Source: Celoporthe dispersa
Lineage: Eukaryota; Ascomycota; Sordariomycetes; Diaporthales; Cryphonectriaceae
Direction: 5' to 3'
Length of the DNA: 64,000 bases
NCBI GenBank assembly: GCA_016584495.1
Contig: WAID01000004.1
Location: 868,001-932,000 of the forward strand
The notes under the pieces were generated by a model that did no database searches, had not been told where the DNA came from, and worked only from the letters and a program-made list of their open reading frames with translations. This document shows positions 11,759 to 23,600 of the stretch, piece by piece. The position numbers were made by a program, and so were the translations under genes. How positions within the stretch are numbered: position 1 is the stretch's first letter; each line of letters starts with the position of its first letter.

Positions 11759-12946
11759 TCAACCCAGAATAGTAACCAGCTTTTTTCCAGAAATAGAGCC
11801 CGACCTGAGTAAGTCCAACCCCCTGGGGATGGCCCCCAGCCCACCTTCAAGTACCTGGATTGGATGGGGCTTTAGCTGCCCTTGATCCAGGGCTCTCTGA
11901 AACATTGCCATACATCGTACAGCAAGATCGTGCTTTTCAATACTGGCTTGCCTCTCGTATCCCTTGCCCAGAGTAATTTCCTCACCATAGGCTTCAGGAG
12001 CCAGGACAAAAGCTGCCTGGACAGCCCGCCTTTTGTGCAGCAGCCCGTCTGGGACACGCTCTAGAGCAGCATACCGCCCCCCGGGCCGCTGAATAGCACC
12101 ATAGCAGCATGTCACGCTCTGTGTATCCGCAATACAGTCGAGCACGAATTCGAGGTGACGGCTTGTTTGCTGCCTGATCTGGCTGACAACATCCGAGGCC
12201 GCATAGTCGAAGACGGCTACTGCACCGCGCTCGCGAACAAGGTTAAAGTTGTGAGGAGAGCACGTCGCAATCGGCGTGTAACCAGATAGCCGGAGAATCT
12301 GAATAGCGATGGTACCTGTGGCAGTACTGCCGCCATACACAAGAACGGGAATCTGTTCCGTGTTGGAAGTGTAGGGCTTGTCTGGCGTATGCCTGAGAGC
12401 CAACGCGTCTGAGCCCCAGAGGGCGAGCGCGCAGGTCGTAAGTGCGGTGCCGAGGGTTGCGGCATCTTCAGGCTTCCAGGCGGATGGAACTTGTAACAAG
12501 AGAGAACGCGGTGCGCGCACATATTCAGCGAAGCAGCCGTTTGACTGGCGTGACGCGGCAGAAAATCCAGGTACCGCGCCGCATACCAAGGTGCCAGGAA
12601 TCACGGCTGAGCTGGGGCCCGTCTCGGCCTGATCGTCCTCGTCGGCGGGGTGAATCTGGATTACAGTACCCGCAAAGTCCGAGCCAACGTAGGCCCCGGC
12701 AAGAGGGTAGTTTGATAATATCTTATGGTCGCTTGGATTTAGGGCCACGGCGGCGGTCTTGATCAATACTGTCCCTGGTACAAGAGCTGGTACCGCGGCG
12801 CCGTCCGATATTCTTGGCTGATTGTCACTTGCATCTTGCTTGATTGCTTGTTGAGACGTGGGAACGTAAAACTCGTCTTGTTGCGCATGCAGCATCTTGA
12901 GGACGAGGTTTGAATCATAGGAGACCATCGTTGACAAAAGACACAA
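11759..12946 (-). CDS. Stand-alone enoyl reductase (trans-ER, MDR family)
   Basis: This medium-chain dehydrogenase/reductase reduces the alpha,beta-double bond of the growing polyketide on the megasynthase ACP, using NADPH. It is a single uninterrupted frame of 395 residues; starts at Met7 or Met18 are also possible, and trans-ERs are usually 350-400 residues. Visible features are a GroES-like N-terminal half with AAVALNPSDHK at about 65-75 and GSDFAGTV at 88-95, then the NADPH motif GGSTATG at 205-211, which is the form typical of LovC-type trans-ERs. There is no catalytic zinc site, as expected. The adjacent hybrid synthase has no ER domain of its own, so the two proteins should work together and set the saturation pattern of the chain. 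Frame and length are intact. Confidence 0.9.
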   Translation of the reverse strand: MCLLSTMVSYDSNLVLKMLHAQQDEFYVPTSQQAIKQDASDNQPRISDGAAVPALVPGTVLIKTAAVALNPSDHKILSNYPLAGAYVGSDFAGTVIQIHPADEDDQAETGPSSAVIPGTLVCGAVPGFSAASRQSNGCFAEYVRAPRSLLLQVPSAWKPEDAATLGTALTTCALALWGSDALALRHTPDKPYTSNTEQIPVLVYGGSTATGTIAIQILRLSGYTPIATCSPHNFNLVRERGAVAVFDYAASDVVSQIRQQTSRHLEFVLDCIADTQSVTCCYGAIQRPGGRYAALERVPDGLLHKRRAVQAAFVLAPEAYGEEITLGKGYERQASIEKHDLAVRCMAMFQRALDQGQLKPHPIQVLEGGLGAIPRGLDLLRSGSISGKKLVTILG

Positions 12947-13879
12947 GGCAGAGAAGCAATAAGTGACAGAAGACTCTATCTAAATTATAGCACAGTACTC
13001 TATCTATTTAATGTGAGCAAGTGAACTGCCGGCAATGTCTCAGCGGTTGATTTCTCAAAGAGCCTGGTCGCGGAAAGGTACATGAAGCCCGTACCGGTAC
13101 TTGTCCTAAAGAATATGCGTTGAAGGCTTGGTGTACTTTTACCCTCCCTCCCCCCCCGGGGGTGCATACGTGACGCATACCTGCAGCTTGCTGCACCACC
13201 GGGCACCGAATCCTTCATGGTCGACGAGATGGACTTCTTATTCTGGGCATATCCTTCGCCAAGCGGTGCTCAAATCGACGCGCTTGACCGATAACTGTCC
13301 TTTATGGCCCCCACCTAGACTTATGCGTATGAGCTTTACGGTGGACCTGCACTTCCCTATACGTTAGGTCACAGACGAGGTTTTAGCTCAAGCCCCTCCA
13401 ACCTTAGATGTGGTTGAATGGGTAATGGAGTTCCTACGAAAAGGTATTGTGAAGGAGCGTAAGCTGCAGGTGGGCCATCGACGTGATCAGTCCTGATTCG
13501 ATAGACCTGGAAACTGCTTGTTGAAGCGGTCAGACATGAACCGTAAGCATGATTATTATGCAGCTTTCGCCCAGTTCCTATGTGGGAACGATTGCTCGTA
13601 TCAACGCAGGGAAGATGGAATATCTTGCCAGACTGTAACCAAAGAGGTCAACCTAAAGACCCCTCCTGACCTGTATTCATGACAGTATATACAGACCTAC
13701 GAAAGAATAATGACCACAAATGAGGTTTCGTTGACACATTTCAAGTATTGTTTGCAAATTGTACGTAGACAGTAATACAAAACTGCAGACACCTGGTCTG
13801 TAGGGTGTGATTTCCCAGGTTGAAAATATTGGCGCATCTCTGGATTGAAAAGATCATGACGGGGTGCGCAACAGGATTA
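12947..13879. other. Spacer with coding-like debris
   Basis: This 930-base stretch lies upstream of the enoyl reductase (-). Near 13085-13100 there is a perfect GTACCGGTAC palindrome and at 13147-13160 a C-run/G-run. On the plus strand, about 13200-13640, the text reads like broken protein: MVDEMDFLFWAYPSPSG, then in another frame LMRMSFTVDLHFPIR, a TAG, then TDEVLAQAPPTLDVVEWVM, with further stops. I do not recognise the family. It may be a decayed cluster gene, or chance. Confidence 0.35.
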
Positions 13880-15735
13880 CTACTTATCCTGTGCAGCCAG
13901 GAGGAATTTAACTCGAACTTCCGGTTTAATATATAGGCCATACACTCGCAAATCTTGTTCCACGTTGACATGCTGGTCAGAAGCCAACTGCATATCAAAT
14001 TTCCACAAAACCTTGGAGAGGAACAACCTGGCCTGCCACCACGCGACCTCCTTTCCCACGCAGGCACGAGGGCCTTGGCTGAAAGGCTGGAACCCTTTCA
14101 GGTCATCTCTAGCAAAATACGTGTCATAGAGCGGGTGATCTTCTGGCAGCCACCTCTGGGGCCGGAATTGCAGCGGGTCGCGGAAGTATTGTGAACTTCG
14201 AGCTTGTGCGAATGTGCTAGACTGACACACGGTCTGGGATGGTATTAGTAAACAGAAAATTCAAAACATATGGACGTGATCTCACCCCTCTGGGGACCCA
14301 GTTCCCATCTACAGAGGCACCGGGACTGATACATGGCATGCCCTGAATCGAGGCCGTGTTCGGGAAGATGCGGAGACCCTCCTTAAGACAAGCGGTTAGG
14401 AATGGTAGAGAAGCGGCTGCACTTGGCGTGATGTCCTGGTAGCTCTTGAATGCGGTCCTTATTTCTCCAGTGAGGATCCTGAGGGTGTCCGGCTCTTTGA
14501 GTAGGTGGCAGAGAGTGCCGTACATCCAGACAGATGGAGGCTCATACCCAGCCACCAGCAGCTGGGCGGCTACCTGTTCTAGGTGGCGCATCTCTTTGGG
14601 GTCTGTTGGCGGCTTGCGATCCTCTGGGATGACCTGCTCGAAAAAGTCAAGATGCTCGACTGCGCCTTTTCGACGTATCCGGCGCTCCAATTGAGCACGA
14701 CTGTGCCGCCTGATATCCGCATGAGGCCGTGAAATTTGGGAGAGTAAGAATAGATACTTGAGCGGGCTGATAAGAGGAAAGCGCCAGGAGACCTGGATTA
14801 ATACCATGAACATATTGAACCCGTAAATGATGTCGAGATACGGTGGGTTTTTCACTAGTAAGACATGAGTATCGGCCATACCAAGAGGAAACTCGGGCAA
14901 CATACTATCTCTCATTGCGTTCATTTCTCGATTGTAAGCCATATCGCCCGAAATATCCAGAAATAACCAATTGAGCCACGTGGGCAAGCTTAGAGATTCT
15001 CCGCTCATGTCTTCCATGCGCTGGATGAAGAAGTCGATGTGTTTGTGCAGGCTCGGCTCTTTTGCTTTAAGCGCTCGCCCACTGAAAGCCGGCGAGATCT
15101 GTTTTGACACTTTGCGATGCCGAACAGGATCCCACTCCCACACAAGTCCGCCGCGCTCTTCGTTACCATGGTTATTGATTTGAGTCTTAGGGAAGAGCTC
15201 AATGTTCTTCTCATGAGCTCCATATATATCTGTGTCACAGGTTGTCAGTTGTGACGACCAAGAAAATTTTGAACATGCCATGCCTACCGGTCAAAGCCTG
15301 GGGTCGAACAAAGACGAGCTCGTTTGGGGCTATCCGGACCACATCCCCTTGGGGAAAGTTAATAATATTCGAAATGGAGGCATTTAGAGACCAGTATGTT
15401 TTACTTACCGTACTTGTGAAGCGCATCTTCTATAGCCCATGGCCATCGTCCCGAAAGCCTAAGGCACGAGTAAGCAAAACGTGTCGCTCAGAAGCTTGCA
15501 GTCGGGAGCATACCAATGATACCCATACCAGATGTCAGAGATTGCAGCGAGCTTGGGTCCCGGATATTTTGAGAGCGGATGGAAATACAGCCGCCAGATG
15601 GATCGAACTGCCAGAGTCAATGTAGCCTGAACTCGGGTGCTAATTAGACCAACCCCTGTTTCTAGTAGCAGGGCTTTCTCCGAAAATACATACACTTGCT
15701 AGCATAAAAGTCAAAACCTGCTGTGTCGTGCCCAT
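13880..15735 (-). CDS. Cytochrome P450, cluster oxidase with altered I-helix
   Basis: A microsomal P450 with an N-terminal hydrophobic anchor. Six exons (15735-15694, 15626-15514, 15458-15409, 15347-15288, 15229-14286, 14221-13880) give 516 residues in frame. Motifs appear in order: hinge YPGPKLAA near residue 37, GDVVRIAPNELVF near 72-84, ExxR as KEGLR, FRPQRW, and the heme loop FQPFSQGPRACVGKE with Cys457. The I-helix is unusual: residues 315-321 read AGYEPPS where AGxxTT/S is expected, so the proton-relay Thr is replaced by Pro. That change occurs in P450s that rearrange or do not use normal O2 activation, but it can also be tolerated. The intron before the last exon (14222-14285) is the least certain. 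As the only intact P450 in the cluster it is the main candidate for core oxidation or ring rearrangement. Confidence 0.88.
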
Positions 15736-16718
15736 CTCTGACAGATGGATTGTATATTGCATGTTGGAAACAGCCTCTTGATAGGGTCTAAGGTTGCAAG
15801 TGGCCGTTCTCAAGCCGCAGATACGGGGCAAACGGCGAGGGCAAAGGCGAGAGCGCTCAACGACGAGGTGCCGCAGCTGGGATAAGGAGGAGAACAACTC
15901 GGATCATCATTCAAATCCCTTTATGGAAAAAGAACCAATCCCAGTTTATGATTTCTACTACGATGATTGTGAGGAGACATGGACCCAAAGGCAGGTCCTT
16001 CATACATCCTCCTGTAGACACGCAGCTGCCCCCTAATTATCGTATCCCAAGCGAGACCGGATGCAATCATACAATGCAGTGTAACGTAAAGCAGCAGGTG
16101 CAGCAATGTCAGATTTTAGTTTCCAAACTGAACGGCATAATACTTTCTCAGATAGTACAACGGCTAAGCTTGCGACCTGTGCACAACAAGTGGTCATTTT
16201 ACGACGGTACATGATACACGCCGAGCCGTGGTAGCCGAAGCAGTGTCCGTAATTAGCAGACGAAATTAATTAAGGAATGCAATCCAGCCCCCAAGGTATG
16301 CAGTCCTGATATTAGCGTGCAACATTGCTCGCTTGATGCCTTCTAACACGGCTACGAAACGTAAAGAGTTTTTCATTTTTGATGCTGTTCTCTACGGGCC
16401 CCAGCGTCACGGCGTACGAACTAGGTAGGAAAGCAATTCATGGTGTTGGTATAGCTGTAATAATACGGTTCTTTCGTCTTCTTTTTTTTCTTTCTATGGG
16501 CGGTGGGCGGGGGTGGTAGTCATTAAGATCCGGAAAAATAGCGGTAGAACGACTCGAAGAGGTCGAGATTGCTCTGCCGATCTTGCACCATCTATTGATT
16601 ATATGCCGTGAGCTACAAGCTGTCCGTCCTATCAGTGTCCATCTAACTTCTGCTACTTATGCGAGACTTGTTAGCCTCGAATCCCGCGAAGGCCTCTTAA
16701 TACGCCATGGGCATTACA
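15736..16718. other. Spacer upstream of the P450 gene
   Basis: These 980 bases hold the P450 promoter (-) and the 3' flank of the membrane-protein gene (-). A pyrimidine tract lies near 16475-16495 and a G-rich run near 16499-16520. I see no gene here. Confidence 0.4.
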
Positions 16719-18104
16719 TCAGGCCGTTCCCATTTCTACTTCTGTCTGAACATAGATCCCAGGCTTGTGGGAGCGCTGCCCGTCACGCGGCAAGTCACTG
16801 AGCGCGTAAGCCTGGTAAGCCCCGGCTGGATGTGTGAGGCCCTTAAGGCTTGATTCTTCGACATCCAGGTTCCTCCAGCCTTGACCACTGGCTGTCGTAT
16901 TGAAAGTTTTGCTCGATGCAGTCGTAGACCGCTGTGAGACGAACCGAGAGGATCTGGTAATACTGAGCACCCGGGAGGTGAGCCGGCTCCAAAATCCGCC
17001 TGTCGGCAAGATGGGACGGTAGACTGGCGCACAGCAGCAGAATTGAGCTATGAAGGACTGGATGAACGACAATATGCCGATTTTCGAGAATGAATCTGAT
17101 TGGTCTTGTCAGTATGGTCCCCCCTCCCTGTTGCGATGCCGTGTAATGGATTTGAAGATCTTACAGGTCGTGTCTGTCGAGTAAGTGACGCATATCTTGA
17201 TTATTCCCAAGACACCGACTCTGTGACGGCCGTTAGGTTAGCACATTACAGATGAAACAATCAGCAGATACTCACAGTCCACCAAGGCCGAATATCAGCC
17301 TCAGCCTCCATTTGGTAGCTGTACTCATCTGAAGAGGCCGCAACATGAACATGGCGAGAATGACCATGGCAAAATCAGAGGCCGAGTTGGGGACCTCGGA
17401 GTAAATAATCATGACTCCTTCATCAATGCATTGACCCGCAATGTTCGGCTGCCAGAACTTGTTCACAGGACGGCATTGGACGCCTTGCAGGATGCACATG
17501 ACAACAAACCACGCCACCTCGAGTCCGGCTAGACCGTAGATCCATATTGCAAATTTCTTGTTGATGCCAAAAATGCGGCTGTATAACGCCAGGATGCTCA
17601 ACTTCGTGCAAAGATAGTTGCAAAAGTAAGTGAAGAGCCCGACAAATATCCACTAATTGGAAGTAAAGACGTTAAAATATCATTAGCAGAGTGTCTGCAC
17701 GCGTTTATAGGGATCGATTGGGAAGATAAAGCATATTGATGCGGAAAGGTTCAAGCAAACTTACTTCTCGAGAAGTCGCAAACGCTGCTGGATCCTGGAC
17801 GGCTAAAACCTCAATGTCTTGCCCGTTGCAGGGCACAAGTCCTAGTGACAGAGCCATCAGTGACCATTATTACCGACATTCTCCAATGACCAAGGTATTC
17901 CCCACCAAGAAGTGCCGCGAGGGCAAACATAACAATGGAAACAAGCCCGCCGAGGGCTAACCAGTCTTCGAGCCCGGGCTTCCGTTTGCTACGGCGGCCT
18001 GCGACGAAACGGAGCCCCGTCACTACCCCGGCAAGCAAAGGGGCGAAAATCATGATCCAGAACTCCGCCCATTGTGTCTTGTTTTCGTAGAGTAGAAAAG
18101 CCAT
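16719..18104 (-). CDS. Rhodopsin-domain/PTH11-like seven-TM membrane protein
   Basis: An integral membrane protein of the fungal rhodopsin-domain family, which includes PTH11-like receptors. Five exons (18104-17891, 17841-17765, 17652-17276, 17220-17165, 17104-16719) sum to 369 residues, the usual length. The first TM segment is preceded by a short outer N-terminus; a basic loop RRSKRKPGLEDWLALGG is diagnostic, as is KLSILALYSRIFG in TM3. The Cys in CRPVNKFW and the loop GQCIDEG fit the family pattern CxPxxxxW...C. TM7 is followed by a long hydrophilic tail ending with the usual IYVQTEVEM-like segment. It is divergently transcribed from the megasynthase across about 1.3 kb, so the two may share control. 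Its role in such clusters is not established; sensing or membrane localisation is only a guess. The last two introns were placed by frame and length. Confidence 0.82.
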
Positions 18105-19419
18105 TGAAATCGTTCACGATTCAGCGCTTGGTTGTTGTTCATGGGCGATGGTGTGTCTCGTCCTTTCTTCTTCTCTGTTCGTTGTGGTTTCTCTGCGTGT
18201 TCAGCTACGCATGGCAGCATTTGTTCTGAGCACACATGCATGCGGGCACTCACTAGACATATCCGAGGTGCTACTGCATCCTTCCAACTGTCTGAGGCGC
18301 CGAGGACCCTGCTGGAGCCTGCATGTATCATGGGCCAGTGTAAGGGTGTGGCTCCGGCCCCCAGGATTTTCAGCCCAGGATGAAGATCCATGTGACACCA
18401 CTTCGACTCTTCCAGCTTGAACAGGAAGGAGGGTACTAGTGCCATGCCTCAGCCTTATAGTTGTAGAGCCGACTGCAGCACAATATCGCACTTTTGCCGC
18501 TGCACGTAAGCAATATATACGTTGGTCGGCGGCTTAAGACGCAGTGCAATTTACTACGGTACGTGGCACGAAAGTGGCTGCTCCGTTTCGGAGTAACCCT
18601 GGCTTGTCCTTGAGGGATTTGACAAGTTCAAATCTAGAAACCTCGTGCAACAACACCCAAGTGGTGAAAGTGAACTTCGTCCTTTATAGCATGCCAGTTC
18701 GGCCGCACAGAAGAGTCATCCACTTTTACAGTCATGACGGAAACATGCTAAATATCAAAAGTCGGCTCATTCTTTGTCTCAAGGCCTTACGCCGGCACCT
18801 CGCATCTTCTAGAGCAAGGACGTGGCCTCCTAAACGCTAGAGACACGATTGCGTTTCCACTGGGTCCCCGGATGAAGGAAGACTTACGCCAACGCTAATT
18901 CCTTCATGCATGGGAGATGAGTGCATGTCAGGGCGCGTTGGCTTTGCAGGCATGTATGCCGGGTGTGTCCAGTCGATAGATAGCAAGTGATCAGGAGGAC
19001 AACAACATCCCTGGAATCAACGCTACGGAGTTGCTGGAGTACGTGTGGTATCGGTTTCCGAGACCTTGTTATCGGCATATCATAAGAATATTCTTGTAGC
19101 AAGTAATACTCATTTGCACACCATTGAGTTGCCGGATAGACATGTTGCTCATAATTAATCCAGTCGGTCCCCCGCTGTCTTGAACTTATAACACTCCAGA
19201 TGCTACCTTTTCAAACAAGTTTCCCAATATTGAGACCCCGACTATTCTTGTCGTAGACAGTCGAAATTCTTGGCAGAGTGGTATAAGAGAAAATTACCCC
19301 AGAAGTTTTTCACTACGCCTCTATTTACCCACTCTACTCTGGTCAAGTCGCAGGTGTAAGAAGCTTCTCCCGCTGCATTGCATGCCAAGACTGACCGTAT
19401 CTCAGAGGATCTTCCTATC
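18105..19419. promoter_or_regulatory. Divergent promoter region of the membrane protein and PKS-NRPS genes
   Basis: This 1.3-kb gene-free interval lies between two oppositely transcribed genes and must hold both promoters. Open frames here, such as those at 18050-18445 and 18544-18840, have no domain and cross each other. A possible TATA-like segment (cttataacac) lies near 19184-19193, upstream of the synthase start. Regulator sites cannot be fixed by eye. Confidence 0.55.
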
Positions 19420-20615
19420 ATGGGTCCTCCTATTGCCATCGTTGGCTCAGGATGTCGCTTCCCCGGTGGCTCTAGCTCCCCATCTAAGCTCTGGAACCTC
19501 CTGCGCAGCCCAGCTGTAGTAGCTTCCGAGATCCCAGGCATCGAAGGACACTATCATCCTAACGGAAACTATCATGGTCATCATAATGTCAAGGAGGCAT
19601 ATTTCTTGGATGCGGAAGGGGGCTTAGTAGCCGGCAGTTCGATGCTGCCTTCTTCAATATCAGCTCAGTCGAGGCTGCGGTGTTGGACCCACAAGTTCGC
19701 CTCCTCCTGGAAACCGTCTACGAAGCAATCGAATCCGCTGGGCAAACCATCGATCGCCTTTCAAATTCAGATACGGCTGTATATGCCGGCCAGATGCTCG
19801 GGGAGTACGAACTGTTGATGTACCGTGATAGTGATAGCATGGGAACTTATCACTCTACCGGTGCTTCGAGGACACAGATGTCGAACCGAATTTCATACTT
19901 CTTCAACTGGAAAGTAAGTACTATACCATCGCTCGAAACCATCTCTTGTCAATATCATGATCAGGCCCTCGAATCTTGAGAGTCTTATAGAACTTGAAAT
20001 AATTTTGATACCTCATGCTCTATCTTGTTCTCTGTACAGGAACAATTCTTTATTTTCCCAAGACTCTCAATCTGTCTTTCGCTAACGGCACCACGTTCTA
20101 AGGGTCCTTCTATGACGATCGATACAGCATGCAGCTCAAGTTTGGTGGCCCTTCATCATGCCGTCCAGCAGCTAAGATCGGGCCAGTCACGCGTTGCGGT
20201 TGCTGTGGGCGCCAACCTGCTGCTGGATGTGGAGAATTTCATTTCCGAGAGCAAGCTGCACATGTTGTCGCCAGAAGGGCGGTCGAGAATGTGGGACGCA
20301 GAAGCGAATGGCTATGCTCGAGGCGAGGGCGTCGCTGCCGTGGTACTCAAGTCGCTGGTCGACGCCGAGGCTGATGGAGACCACATCGAGTGTGTCATCA
20401 GGGAGACGGCTGTCAACCAGGACGGAAAGACACCGGGGATGACAATGTGTGTATGCCCTACTAAACTTGAGCCCAGCTCTAGCATTATGAATATCTTTTC
20501 TCTCTTTTTCTTCTTTTCTTTTCTTTTCTTTTCTTTTCTTTTCTTTTCTTTTCTTTTCTTTTCTTTTTCTTTTCTTTTCTTTTCTTTTCTTTTTCTTTTC
20601 TTTTCTTTTCTTTTC

Positions 20616-20649
<34 letters not shown>

Positions 20650-23600
20650 AGGACTCAGAGGTTGACTAAAATTCCGCCTGGAACCTTAGGCCAAGCGCTT
20701 GTGCTCAGACACAGCTCATCCAAGCCTGTTATACTCGCGCGGGGTTGGATCTCACGGATGCCTCGCAACGTCCACAGTATTTCGAAGCTCACGGTACAGG
20801 AACACCGGCTGGAGACCCAATTGAGGCCGAGGCTATCACCTCAGCATTGTTTTCCGGAGGGGACAATGATTCAAGTCACCTCTTTGTCGGGAGCATCAAG
20901 ACTATCATCGGCCATACAGAGGGGGCTTCTGGCCTCGCGGGAATCCTCAAGGCATCACTTGCTCTCCAGCATGCCGAGATCCCGCCGAATCTCTTGTTCA
21001 ATCGCTTGAGTCCGAAAATCCAGTCCTTCTATGAGAAGGGGCTTTGTGTACCCACATCGTTGACACCGTGGCCAGCGGTGGCACGTGGCAAACCTCGTCG
21101 AGCAAGCGTGAACAGGTAAGTCCACTGGCTATTATCCTATAGTAGATTATACCACCTTTGTATATGGACCTGACTTTGCTTCTTCTACTATTATCAGCTT
21201 TGGCTTCGGAGGCACCAATGCCCACGCCATTCTGGAGAACTACATGCCTCAAGAGGCCCCAAGCATGGATTCGACGCTGCCAGTGTTCATACCGTTTGTA
21301 TTTTCTACGGCTTCAGAAAAGTCTCTCACATTGTTTCTGGAGAGATTTTCCCACTTCCTTCGCCTAGAAGCCGTGGCTGACAGTCTCCTACGGGACATTG
21401 CATACACGCTGGTGCATCGAACACACTTTCCGGTAACAACCACCGTGGCAGCGTCCACAACAGAGGGTCTACTCAAAGCACTTGACGCCAAACTCGTATC
21501 GTCAAAGATAGATGGTGATCAATCTCTCGGGATCAGAGCATTACGTGCAAGCTCAGACGGGAACAAACAACCATCCCAAATCCTTGGTGTGTTCACAGGG
21601 CAAGGTGCTCAGTGGCCCCGAATGGCTGCAGAACTCGTTGGCGCTTCCGATACTTCGAGGGCCATCATTGAAGATCTGCAAAAAGCACTTGATCAACTTC
21701 CTGCTGCTGATCGTCCCTCATGGTCACTCCTTGAAGAATTACAGCGAGAGGAGGGGACTTCGCGCATCAACGAAGCCGAATTATCCCAGCCGTTATGCAC
21801 AGCTATTCAGATTCTCCAAGTTAAGCTGATAAAGGCCGCCGGAATTGAATTTTCTGCTGTCGTTGGTCATTCTTCTGGTGAGATAGCAGCTGCATACGCG
21901 GCTGGATTTCTTTCCGCAGAGCAGGCTATCTGTTACGCGCATTACCGAGGATTCTGCTCGGGTCTCTCTCAAGGTCCTCAGGGACAAAAGGGTGCAATGA
22001 TGGCCGTGGGGACCTCAGAAGACGATGCTCGGGATCTGCTAGGCTACCCCAAGTTCCACGGGCGTGCTTGCATCGCAGCCGTTAATTCGCCGATGAGCGT
22101 TACCCTTTCCGGTGACCAAGAAGCAATTAACGAACTGAAAGTCGTGTTCGAGGATGAACAGAAATTCGCGCGGATTCTAAAGGTGGATAACGCTTATCAT
22201 TCTCATCATATGAGGCCCTGTGCGGAGAAGTATCTGGCTTCGCTCAATCAGCTAGACCTACAGCATATTAGGCGCAACAGCCAGACAGCTTGGATCTCAA
22301 GTGTGAACGGACAAGAGATGTCAGAAGTCCAGACAACATACTGGGTCGACAACATGGCACAGCCGGTGCTTTTTATGCAAGGCATTCAAAAGGCATACAG
22401 CTCAATGGATGCTATTGATCTTATCATCGAAATCGGTCCGCATCCAGCGCTCAAGGCACCTACCTTGCAGACTCTCCAAGATCAAAATCTACAAGTACCA
22501 TACACTGGACTCCTCCGTCGCGGTGTCCAGGCTACCATATCAATCGCAGACGGACTTGCCTACGCATGGACGCATCTGGGGAAAGGCTACGTTGATCTAC
22601 AAAATTATGACCGCTTTGTATCAGGCGACTCGCCATGCAAGATCATCAAAGGGCTTCCATCATACGCTTGGGATCACAAGGAGTTCTGGCACGAATCGCG
22701 ATATGCAAGATCTGTCCGGTTGCGGCCGGGCCCTGTGAACCAATTATTGGGGCATTTGACCCCAGACAGCACGGAACAGGATATGCGTTGGCGGCACATT
22801 ATGCGTCCAGTGGAGATCCCGTGGCTTGCGGGCCATCAACTTCACAACATCATTGTGTTTCCGGGGGCTGGCTATGTTGTCATGGCACTAGAAGCTTCGG
22901 TATCGCTCTGGCAGAAAGCCTCTGCTATGCCAACGCAAATTGATGTCTCCGACATGAATGTTCTTCACGCTCTGGTTTTCAAGACAGAAGATACCAGCAT
23001 GGAGACGATCTTCTCAGTTACTGACATTTCCAGGCGGAAGGACAACATCATCGAAGCGAAATGGAAATTCCATGCCGGTTCAGTACACGACGCCACGGGT
23101 TTGGAGCTGATGGCAAGCGGTAGCCTAAGAATTCATCTGGGCGAGCCTTCTAGCGCTACGCTTCAAGAGAGACGGATCTCACCTACAAATCTCGTCCATG
23201 TCAGTGAGACGAGCTTCTACAAGTCATTACACGATCTTGGGTATCACTATTCCGGCCCCTTTGTAGCACTGAATCAGCTTCAGAGAAAACTGGGGTTTGC
23301 AACCGGTTTCATCTCCCAGGTCGAAGCATGCGACCTATTCCTCCACCCGGCTGTTCTGGACGCGGCGTTTCACTCACTATTTCTCACCTATGCAGCCCCT
23401 GACGACGGCGCGCTCTGGGCACTCCATGTGCCTAGAAGGATCCGACGCATAACTGTGAACCCGACACTGTGCATGAAGGGAGACTTGGCGCTCCAGTTTG
23501 ATGCATTCTATCCGCTCGAGCAGGAGCGTGGAGTGACGATAGGAGACATCGACATATATCCAGAAGGCGCCAGTAATGCAATGGTACAGATTCAAGGGCT

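Noticed and set aside
18050..18491. Open frames between the membrane protein and synthase genes
   Set aside because: No domain, frames on both strands overlap, and the region must hold two promoters.
20447..20651. Phe/Ser-rich protein tail read through the TTTTC repeat
   Set aside because: It lies in an intron; the KS sequence continues only after 20689, and the repeat gives open frames by composition.
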